5,119 bases of DNA from an uncultured Cellvibrio sp. (GTDB lineage Bacteria > Pseudomonadota > Gammaproteobacteria > Pseudomonadales > Cellvibrionaceae). The stretch is from positions 1 to 5,119 of the forward strand of contig CAMLRJ010000299.1 of assembly GCA_946482345.1 (NCBI GenBank). The letters run 5' to 3'. The translations under genes were made by a program, and so were the position numbers. Each line of letters begins with the position of its first letter. The stretch's first letter is position 1. Below, one piece after another: positions 1 through 5,119 of this stretch. A model generated the notes under the pieces. It had not been told where the DNA came from and did no database searches. It saw nothing but the letters and a program-made list of their open reading frames with translations.

Positions 1-1475
1 GCATTTTTTTCAGTAGCACCGAGAGATTCATAATCATAACCACGCACGCTGGCATCACCACCAGTAAAATAACGCACTGATGCTGGCAACTCATCAATAT
101 CCACTGTTTCGGTTATGCCTAAATGTCCACGTAAAATTAATCGTCCGTAATCACCGCCCCAAATATGTTTCAAGCGTGTATCCCACTGCACAAAACTAAA
201 ATCAGAACCTAATGAACTTGGCGAACCGGATAGGCGCGAAACCAATGACCACCCCTGCAACGGATAAGCTGCCGCTCCGGTTTTGATACGCGATATAGTC
301 CATGATGGAATGATTAAATCAGTAATTATCAGCGGCTGATCGCCCACAATAGAATCTTCATGCTCATAATTGACGGCATAAGTTTGCAGCCATTTGGTTT
401 TTTGATAATAAGTGTAGCTGGTACCAATAGTTCTTTTTCGACTGAAACTGGATTCCGTTTCTTCTTTTTCATAACCTGTCGATATTTTTAAAAATTCAAA
501 TGCCGGTTTCTGCAGAGGAATGGTATACACGGCCTGGGCTTCTTTTTTGGTTTCCGATGCGGACACATCTGCATTAAAAAAATGGCCGCTTTTATTGATA
601 TACCTGTCTTCGAAACCTAATAACACTCTGGGCCCGGTATCGGTGGCATATCCACCACCCAGAGAATATTCATGACGCTTGCGTTTATCCAGTTTGATAT
701 GAATATCAACTTGTTGATCTTTTTTATCTTCCAGATTGGGCGTGATATTGGTAGAACCAAAATAATTGCTGGCATTATATAAATTTTTGGTTTCAAGTAA
801 TTTGTCTGTATCGTAGTCATCATCACGGCGAATGGTTAAATAGCGCTGAACGAATTCGTCATGCAAAGTATCTTGTTCTATTTCGATTTTTCCAAGACGG
901 TAGCGTTTGCCCGTATCATAGGTCAGTTCGATAATAGCTGAATTTTCTGATTCATTAATCAGCACACGCGAAAGTGCGAATTGCGCATCAAAATATCCTC
1001 TGGCAGTTGCCAATGATTCAAATCGCGTTTTCAGGCTTTCATATTTTCCATGATGGAAGCGACTGCCTATTTTGATGCCGGGTTTGTCGTAAAGATTTTG
1101 AAACATTGGGTCAAGCCGACCATCGCCCATAATATCAATTCGCAATTCTTTAACACGAACAGGCTCGCCGGGGGTCAGCTGAATTTCCAGAGACCAGCAA
1201 TCATTATTGCGCATTAATTTTGATTCAAAGGTCAAACGATAATATCCCAGCGCTTTTGCTGCCTGTTCAATCTCGGCTTCTGCAGCATCCAGATGGGTAT
1301 TTAATCGCCACGCGGGGGCTTTGCATTTTTCTTCCGTGATACTCAGTCTGTGCAAAATATTTTCACGTAACGAAGCAATTCCACCTCGAATATTGATCTC
1401 AGGTGTTGCCGCCAAAACTGATCCACTGATGCAGCTCAATAATGCCAACAAACAAATACAACGATTAACGATCAA
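1..1475 (-). CDS. tamA: TamA, outer-membrane translocation and assembly module subunit (3' end missing)
   Basis: Omp85-superfamily protein that works in the outer membrane, normally with the inner-membrane-anchored TamB, to help insert autotransporters and other outer-membrane proteins. The reading frame is open from 1475 to the left edge, giving 491 residues; family members are about 580, so the last barrel strands are missing. Seen: a signal peptide (residues 1-22, cleavage after VLA), three POTRA-like repeats (about 24-105, 106-190 and 191-265; the first holds ALGYYR, the second ARGYFD), then a beta-barrel from about 268 (GGGYATDTGPRV). The Omp85 loop-6 signature VRGY is at 477-480, preceded by YFTGGDAS. 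Cys51 and Cys93 could form a disulfide in POTRA1. The start is a TTG at 1475: an in-frame TGA lies at 1485-1487, and the first in-frame ATG is residue 88, inside POTRA1. tamB would be expected immediately downstream, left of the window. Identification is confident; BamA is excluded because it has five POTRA domains. Confidence 0.93.
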   Translation of the reverse strand, partial: MIVNRCICLLALLSCISGSVLAATPEINIRGGIASLRENILHRLSITEEKCKAPAWRLNTHLDAAEAEIEQAAKALGYYRLTFESKLMRNNDCWSLEIQLTPGEPVRVKELRIDIMGDGRLDPMFQNLYDKPGIKIGSRFHHGKYESLKTRFESLATARGYFDAQFALSRVLINESENSAIIELTYDTGKRYRLGKIEIEQDTLHDEFVQRYLTIRRDDDYDTDKLLETKNLYNASNYFGSTNITPNLEDKKDQQVDIHIKLDKRKRHEYSLGGGYATDTGPRVLLGFEDRYINKSGHFFNADVSASETKKEAQAVYTIPLQKPAFEFLKISTGYEKEETESSFSRKRTIGTSYTYYQKTKWLQTYAVNYEHEDSIVGDQPLIITDLIIPSWTISRIKTGAAAYPLQGWSLVSRLSGSPSSLGSDFSFVQWDTRLKHIWGGDYGRLILRGHLGITETVDIDELPASVRYFTGGDASVRGYDYESLGATEKN

Positions 1476-1482
1476 TTCAGAT

Positions 1483-1486
1483 TCTC
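1483..1486 (-). promoter_or_regulatory. Ribosome binding site supporting the TTG start of tamA
   Basis: GAGA on the minus strand lies 7 bases upstream of the TTG at 1475, a normal Shine-Dalgarno spacing. It overlaps the in-frame stop (1485-1487) that rules out any start further upstream. The match to the consensus is partial, which together with the TTG would predict modest translation. Confidence 0.55.
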
Positions 1487-1499
1487 AAATTAAAGTTGG

Positions 1500-1505
1500 A
1501 TTTTA
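1500..1505 (-). promoter_or_regulatory. Possible -10 element of the tamA promoter
   Basis: On the minus strand this reads TAAAAT, five of six matches to TATAAT, and would start transcription near 1493, leaving a leader of about 18 bases before the TTG start. The hexamer 17 bases upstream (CAAGCT, 1523-1528) is a poor -35, so this is only a candidate. If used, it would overlap the region occupied by polymerase at the opposing rlmJ promoter. Confidence 0.3.
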
Positions 1506-1526
1506 AGTAGTAGTAGAAAACCAGCT

Positions 1527-1535
1527 TGTTATAAT
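1527..1535 (+). promoter_or_regulatory. Extended -10 promoter of the rlmJ cluster
   Basis: TGTTATAAT is a perfect extended -10 (TGnTATAAT) for the housekeeping sigma factor. No good -35 is visible at 16-18 bases upstream, which is tolerated by extended -10 promoters. Transcription would start near 1542, about 25 bases before the ATG at 1567. The element contains the first two bases of the ATG at 1534, so that ATG would not be on the transcript. Confidence 0.65.
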
Positions 1536-1556
1536 GCACACACATCCGCAATCATC

Positions 1557-1559
1557 GAG
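1557..1559 (+). promoter_or_regulatory. Weak ribosome binding site of rlmJ
   Basis: GAG lies 7 bases before the ATG at 1567 and is the only purine-rich match in a position to serve it. No comparable Shine-Dalgarno sequence precedes the alternative ATG at 1534. Short match, so modest weight. Confidence 0.4.
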
Positions 1560-1566
1560 CAACTCA

Positions 1567-2406
1567 ATGCTAAGCTATCGCCACAGTTTTCACGCAGGCA
1601 ATTTTGCAGATTTGCTAAAACACAGCATCTACATTCATTGCCTTGAGTATATGACGCAAAAACCAAAAAGTTTACGCATTATAGACACTCACGCAGGTGC
1701 TGGCATCTATTCACTGAACTCTTCCGAAGCGCGAAAAAATTCGGAATTTGCTGGCGGCATTGGTCGCCTTTGGCAAACAAACTCCTTACCGGGTGCATTG
1801 TCAGCCTACACCAAACAAGTGTCAGCATTAAATCATCAGGAAACTCATCTGTATCCCGGCTCTCCCTTGCTGGCACAAGCGTTTTTACGCAAGATAGACC
1901 AGCTTTTCCTGCACGAGTTGCATCCCGCCGATTTCCGTTCATTACAACAACTGTTCCGGCCACAAAAAAATGTACACACGCTCAATGAAGACGGCACGCA
2001 ATCTTTGTTGTCCCTGCTGCCTCCACCCGACAGACGCGCACTGGTATTGATTGATCCTTCCTATGAAGTAAAACAGGATTACCAATCCGTGGTAGCAAAC
2101 CTGATCAAAGCACATAAACGTTTTGCAACAGGGACTTATTTACTTTGGTACCCGGTTGTATTGCGTTCACGCATTGACGAAATGGAAAAATCATTGATTA
2201 AATCCGGCATTCGCAATATTCAACTTTATGAATTGGCAATTGCACCGGATTCGATGGAATCGGGTATGACCGCCAGTGGCATAATAGCCATCAATCCACC
2301 CTGGACATTATGGAAAGCCATGGAGGAAACTTTACCTTTTGCAGTAGATCTATTAAGTGAAAACCAAAACGGGTTTTATCGACTTGAACAATTAGTGGAA
2401 GAATAA
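1567..2406 (+). CDS. rlmJ: RlmJ, 23S rRNA (adenine-2030-N6)-methyltransferase
   Basis: Cytoplasmic SAM-dependent methyltransferase; the family transfers a methyl group to N6 of A2030 (E. coli numbering) in 23S rRNA. With the start at 1567 the protein is 279 residues, against 280 in E. coli as I recall it. It begins MLSYRHSFHAGNFAD, the conserved family N-terminus. Seen: the SAM-binding motif DTHAGAG at 40-46, YPGSPL at about 96-101, ELHP at 117-120, the catalytic motif IV as DPSY at 163-166, RFATGTY at 185-191, LWYPVV at 193-198, MTASG at 234-238 and NPPW at 243-246. The open frame extends 11 codons upstream to an ATG at 1534, but that ATG lies inside the promoter's -10 element and adds a low-complexity, non-family extension. 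It is the first gene of a four-gene cluster; the next gene starts 2 bases after its stop. The Ser in DPSY, where the general motif has DPP[YF], is the only deviation seen. Confidence 0.95.
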   Translation: MLSYRHSFHAGNFADLLKHSIYIHCLEYMTQKPKSLRIIDTHAGAGIYSLNSSEARKNSEFAGGIGRLWQTNSLPGALSAYTKQVSALNHQETHLYPGSPLLAQAFLRKIDQLFLHELHPADFRSLQQLFRPQKNVHTLNEDGTQSLLSLLPPPDRRALVLIDPSYEVKQDYQSVVANLIKAHKRFATGTYLLWYPVVLRSRIDEMEKSLIKSGIRNIQLYELAIAPDSMESGMTASGIIAINPPWTLWKAMEETLPFAVDLLSENQNGFYRLEQLVEE

Positions 2407-2408
2407 TC

Positions 2409-2753
2409 ATGAAACCATCTACACGCGCATTCATTTTTTCATTACTGATATTTCCCGGCGCCGGTTTATGGGCACTGGGTAAAAAACAACGCGCACTGAT
2501 GTTCATCATACCGACATCCATCCTGCTGATTCTGTTGATGGTTCGTTTGATTTCCATAACACAATCCATCATCAATAAAATGATCACGCAAACTTTTTCA
2601 ATTGATATTAAACGGCTTTATTTGGAAGTACACAGCCAATTGTTTAGCGATCCCTTAATACAACAATTCCTGTGGCTGTTATTAGCTGCCATGATTCTCA
2701 GCAGCATTTCCAGTTATTTTGTCGGTAAAAAAATGGAACAGGAGAACACCTGA
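2409..2753 (+). CDS. Small membrane protein of unknown function
   Basis: I do not recognise a characterised family. The 114-residue protein has a basic N-terminus and three likely membrane segments at about 6-22, 28-48 and 86-104. Between the second and third is a roughly 35-residue polar, amphipathic-looking stretch (about 51-85). The N-terminal motif FPGAGLWALGKKQRA (15-29) resembles the pattern Phe-Pro-Gly-x-Gly, a few residues, then a basic turn between two helices seen in TM2-like small membrane proteins; this is a resemblance only. The C-terminus is charged (GKKMEQENT). Translation signals are good: GGAAG at 2397-2401, within the end of rlmJ, lies 7 bases before the ATG. The gene starts 2 bases after the rlmJ stop and its TGA overlaps the next ATG by one base, indicating translational coupling. 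It is real by context; its function is unknown. Confidence 0.82.
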   Translation: MKPSTRAFIFSLLIFPGAGLWALGKKQRALMFIIPTSILLILLMVRLISITQSIINKMITQTFSIDIKRLYLEVHSQLFSDPLIQQFLWLLLAAMILSSISSYFVGKKMEQENT

Positions 2754-3106
2754 TGCAGGCATCACTCATCGCAATCGGTTTACTATTTTGCAGCAACATT
2801 TTTATGACTTTCGCTTGGTACGCGCACCTGAAAGAGCTTAATCACAAGCCCTGGATAATCGCCGCCTTCGTCAGCTGGGGCATCGCCCTCTTCGAATATT
2901 TATTACAGGTCCCCGCCAATCGAATTGGTTATACAGTCATGTCTGTCGGCCAATTAAAAATTTTACAAGAAGTGATCACCCTCAGTGTTTTCGTTCCTTT
3001 CGCATTATTTTATTTAAAAGAACCATTGAAGTGGGATTATCTGTGGGCAGGGCTTTGTTTATTAGGTGCAGTGTTTTTTATGTTTCGGGATAAGTTGAGT
3101 CATTAA
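2753..3106 (+). CDS. DUF486 family small membrane protein (DMT-like)
   Basis: A 117-residue integral membrane protein of the DUF486 family, which is grouped with the drug/metabolite transporter superfamily but has no established substrate. Seen: four hydrophobic segments at about 2-22, 33-52, 70-88 and 94-112, and the family's conserved blocks FMTFAWYAHLK (17-27), SWGIALFEY (41-49), QVPANRIGY (52-60), QLKILQEVITL (67-77) and YLKEPLKWDYLWAG (87-100). Length is normal for the family. Four-helix DMT proteins generally act as dimers, so this one may too; that is inference. The start ATG overlaps the preceding TGA (TGATG), with AGGAG at 2740-2744, 8 bases upstream. It is in the rlmJ cluster, 15 bases before the DUF1176 gene. 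Family assignment is confident; the function is not known. Confidence 0.9.
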   Translation: MQASLIAIGLLFCSNIFMTFAWYAHLKELNHKPWIIAAFVSWGIALFEYLLQVPANRIGYTVMSVGQLKILQEVITLSVFVPFALFYLKEPLKWDYLWAGLCLLGAVFFMFRDKLSH

Positions 3107-3121
3107 CAACAGGGAATATCG

Positions 3122-4138
3122 ATGAAAACTCCATTGCTGCTGCTTAGTATTTTAAGCTTGATTGCAATTCATAGTGCGATTGCCAACACCATTCCCGGAA
3201 TTTATTTTGCGCACGGTGATTGGGAAATTGCTTGTGACAATACCCGCACCTGCAGAATGGCTGGCTATCAAAGCGATGACGACGAACTAACGATTTCTGT
3301 TTTATTAACTCGCAAAGCAGGTGCAAAACAGACGGTCATTGGAGAATTGATGATTGGTGAAATGGAAGCTGCATTGCCTCCTTCTGTCGAGATGAAAATC
3401 AATAATAAATCTATCGGATTTATCAGCATTGATCCAAATAGCTCGGTTATTCCATTATCAGAATTACACGTTAACGCCTTACTTAAAGCTTTGTTGCAAA
3501 CGAGCGATATTCAATTTATCAGCGAGTCACAAACATGGCATCTGTCAGATCAAGGAGCAGCGGCAGTATTGCTAAAAATGGATGAGTTTCAAGGACGTCT
3601 GGACACAAAAGGTGCCTTGGTAAAAAAAGGCTCTAAAGATGACAAGCATGTATTACCTGCATTGCCAGCGCCTGTTATTTTTGCGGCAGCTACCATCGAT
3701 AAAAAACCCGACGATGCTGAGCAAGCGATATTAATTACTGCTTTAAAAAAATCCATTAACAAAGATGATTGCAGTGATTTTTTTGAAAGCGAATATACGG
3801 AATTCAATGCTTACCAGCTGACGGCAACGAAATGGTTAGTATCGGTAAGATGCTGGCAGGGTGCTTACAATACAGGTTATGGTTATTGGGTTATCAATCA
3901 ACAGGCTCCACATAATGCAGTGATTGTTACTGATTCAGGAGATTACTACGAGAAGGGAGTTATTTCCAAATCAGACAAAGGTCGCGGATACGGCGACTGT
4001 ATGTCTTTTGATTCCTGGGTGTGGGACGGCAAACAATTTGCGCAAAGCGAAATAACAACTTCCGGCATGTGCAAACTGGTAGCTGCCGGTGGCGCATGGA
4101 GTTTGCCAACATTTGTGAGTGATGTACGCAATCAATAA
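3122..4138 (+). CDS. Exported DUF1176 domain protein
   Basis: A 338-residue protein of the DUF1176 family, function unknown. A signal peptide is clear: a basic residue, a hydrophobic core (LLLLSILSLIAI) and probable cleavage after AIA at 21, so the mature protein should be periplasmic. Family features seen: DWEIACDNTRTCRMAGY (33-49), ISVLLTRKAG (58-67), WHLSDQGAAAVLLKMDEFQGR (139-159), the Pro/Ala-rich linker LPALPAPVIFAAA (178-190), CWQGAYNTGYGYWV (244-257), KGRGYGDC (286-293), WVWDGKQF (299-306) and SGMCKLVAAGGAWSLPT (314-330). The mature part has six cysteines (38, 44, 217, 244, 293, 317), consistent with up to three disulfides. Length is normal. AGGGA at 3111-3115 lies 6 bases before the ATG. 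It is the last gene of the cluster and its TAA is 26 bases from the convergent MATE gene. It does not look like a lipoprotein: there is no Cys at the signal end. Confidence 0.9.
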   Translation: MKTPLLLLSILSLIAIHSAIANTIPGIYFAHGDWEIACDNTRTCRMAGYQSDDDELTISVLLTRKAGAKQTVIGELMIGEMEAALPPSVEMKINNKSIGFISIDPNSSVIPLSELHVNALLKALLQTSDIQFISESQTWHLSDQGAAAVLLKMDEFQGRLDTKGALVKKGSKDDKHVLPALPAPVIFAAATIDKKPDDAEQAILITALKKSINKDDCSDFFESEYTEFNAYQLTATKWLVSVRCWQGAYNTGYGYWVINQQAPHNAVIVTDSGDYYEKGVISKSDKGRGYGDCMSFDSWVWDGKQFAQSEITTSGMCKLVAAGGAWSLPTFVSDVRNQ

Positions 4139-4161
4139 AAATTCTTACCCCCAATAGATAT

Positions 4162-4217
4162 TGATCAAGGTGTTGTCAGATTGTTCATCCATTTGCGACT
4201 GACAACACGCCTGATCA
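4162..4217. repeat. Long imperfect inverted repeat at the convergent gene junction
   Basis: The arms GTGTTGTCAG (4170-4179) and CTGACAACAC (4199-4208) are perfect 10-base complements separated by 19 bases. Outside them TGATCA (4162-4167) faces TGATCA (4212-4217), so the stem extends to about 17 pairs with a bulge and a mismatch. It covers the last 15 or so codons and the stop of the MATE gene and lies 24 bases past the DUF1176 stop. Neither side has an adjacent T-run: on the minus strand the nearest is TTTTT at 4141-4137, about 20 bases beyond the stem. It is therefore not a textbook intrinsic terminator, but it may stabilise mRNA 3' ends or help end convergent transcription. Confidence 0.6.
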
Positions 4218-5119
4218 CGGGTATAAATTTCAGTGCATCTTCCAAATACATTAATAGATATAAATACACAAACGAAAAATTCCCAAAAAATACCGCAGTG
4301 ACGTAAATCGGGATGCCGAAACCCCACATCACTATTGTGTCAGTAATCAAGGTAAATTTATTATCGCCACCTGCACGTAAAACACCAATTATGCGCATCA
4401 TGTTGATGATTTTTAAAAACACTAACAGGCAAAAAATATTTAATGTTTGCATTAATAATTGCTTGGATTCTTCATCCAATTGATCAAACAGGTTAATTAT
4501 CTGTGGGCGCAAAAACCATAGAGACACACAAAAAATAATCAGTAATATATAAGTTATTCGATCAAAAAATCGATGTAAATCCCAGGCTGATTGCATATTG
4601 CCAGCACCTAACTCTCGCCCCACTAACACTGCTGATGCATTAGCCAAACCAACAAATAATGCAAAGAAAGCACTTTCAACCGGCACTATGACACCCATGA
4701 CAGCAAGTGCTTGTGTGCCTGCAAATCCTGTCACCAAATGATAAAGAGAATTGCCAACAGCCCAGATTGCATAGTTTGCTACCAAAGGCGTTGAGAACTG
4801 CAGATAACGACGAATGTGTTGTTTATCTTTTGCTTGTCGCCATTGTGAAAAATGCAATGCAAAAATTTGTTTTGAAAAATACACCCAACTTACAATCAAC
4901 AAAGTTTGCAAACAACGTGAAATTAAAGTGGCCCAAGCTGCACCGGCAACACCCAAAGCGGGAAATCCCCAATGACCATTAATCAGCGCATAATTCATGA
5001 TGATATTAACCACTGCTGCCAATATACCTGCAACCAGAGGCATGGTCGTATGCCCCATTGCGCGCAAAGACGCTTCATAAATCACAATCCATTGTGTGAA
5101 TAAAAGTACTGGTGCAGTA
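4165..5119 (-). CDS. MATE family efflux transporter (5' end missing)
   Basis: Inner-membrane exporter of the multidrug and toxic compound extrusion family, which uses a Na+ or H+ gradient to expel drugs and other organic compounds; the substrate cannot be read from the sequence. The frame is open to the right edge, giving 317 residues out of about 450 usual, so roughly the first four helices are missing. The GTG at 5085 is not the start: the codons upstream of it continue the family sequence (APVLLFTQW). Seen, numbered from the window edge: LRAMGHTTMP (18-27), GFPALGVAGAAWAT (51-64), a second-half opening helix with a conserved proline (STPLVANYAIWAVGN, 109-123), GLANASAVLVGRELGAGN (157-174) and GVLRAGGDNKFTLITD (245-260). 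Several hydrophobic helices lie between these, followed by a basic C-terminal tail. It is convergent with the DUF1176 gene and has its own promoter outside the window. The family is confident; the subfamily (NorM- or DinF-like) is not resolved. Confidence 0.93.
   Translation of the reverse strand, partial: TAPVLLFTQWIVIYEASLRAMGHTTMPLVAGILAAVVNIIMNYALINGHWGFPALGVAGAAWATLISRCLQTLLIVSWVYFSKQIFALHFSQWRQAKDKQHIRRYLQFSTPLVANYAIWAVGNSLYHLVTGFAGTQALAVMGVIVPVESAFFALFVGLANASAVLVGRELGAGNMQSAWDLHRFFDRITYILLIIFCVSLWFLRPQIINLFDQLDEESKQLLMQTLNIFCLLVFLKIINMMRIIGVLRAGGDNKFTLITDTIVMWGFGIPIYVTAVFFGNFSFVYLYLLMYLEDALKFIPVIRRVVSRKWMNNLTTP

Noticed and set aside
617..826. 69-residue minus-strand open frame
   Set aside because: It is an out-of-frame shadow inside tamA, whose own frame is continuous and family-like across these bases.
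1431..1442. Lipoprotein-like LLSC in the TamA signal peptide (Cys15)
   Set aside because: The -2 Leu is a poor lipobox fit, a good signal peptidase I site (VLA) follows seven residues later, and TamA proteins are not lipoproteins.
1321..1506. 61-residue plus-strand open frame before rlmJ
   Set aside because: Antisense to the tamA signal peptide and POTRA1; no Shine-Dalgarno sequence and no recognisable protein features.
1679..1963. 94-residue minus-strand open frame inside rlmJ
   Set aside because: Antisense to well-conserved RlmJ motifs; its composition looks like a shadow of the coding strand.
4139..4164. Intrinsic terminator in the 26-base convergent gap
   Set aside because: The gap itself holds no GC-rich stem followed by a T-run; only the neighbouring inverted repeat at 4162-4217 is notable.
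4707..4982. 91-residue plus-strand open frame at the right end
   Set aside because: Antisense to conserved MATE segments, with no ribosome binding site or domain signature.
5083..5085. GTG as the start of the MATE gene
   Set aside because: The same frame stays open to the window edge and the extra residues (APVLLFTQW) continue the transporter sequence, so the gene is cut by the window instead.

Overview
The window looks like ordinary chromosome from a gammaproteobacterium, moderately AT-rich by eye. The clade is suggested by a TamA-type outer-membrane assembly protein, an RlmJ-type 23S rRNA methyltransferase that lines up with the Escherichia coli protein almost end to end, and DUF486 and DUF1176 proteins. 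I cannot name a genus. I see no mobile element, tRNA, rRNA, CRISPR array or phage gene.

Layout. From the left edge to 1475 the minus strand carries most of tamA; its last strands run off the window. About 90 bases separate it from a divergent, tightly packed plus-strand cluster of four genes at 1567-4138: rlmJ, a 114-residue membrane protein of unknown function, a 117-residue DUF486 membrane protein, and an exported DUF1176 protein. Junctions are +2 bases, a 1-base overlap (TGATG) and +15 bases, each with a good Shine-Dalgarno sequence, so they are probably one transcription unit. Convergent to it, from 4165 to the right edge on the minus strand, is the C-terminal two thirds of a MATE-family multidrug exporter whose N-terminus lies outside the window. 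Only 26 bases separate the two convergent stop codons, and a long inverted repeat covers the end of the MATE gene.

Two start codons need care. The ATG at 1534 upstream of rlmJ sits inside a perfect extended -10 promoter element, so the real start is the ATG at 1567, which gives the family's usual N-terminus. tamA has no usable ATG; a TTG at 1475 is the only start that keeps its signal peptide.

How the genes work together: tamA concerns outer-membrane biogenesis, normally with tamB, which would be expected to the left. rlmJ modifies ribosomal RNA. The three following genes are all membrane or exported proteins with no assigned role, and nothing in the sequence ties them to rRNA methylation beyond co-transcription. 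The MATE gene is an independent transporter. I found no convincing new biological system; the points worth checking are the start sites, the overlapping divergent promoters, the hairpin at the convergent junction, and the uncharacterised proteins behind rlmJ.
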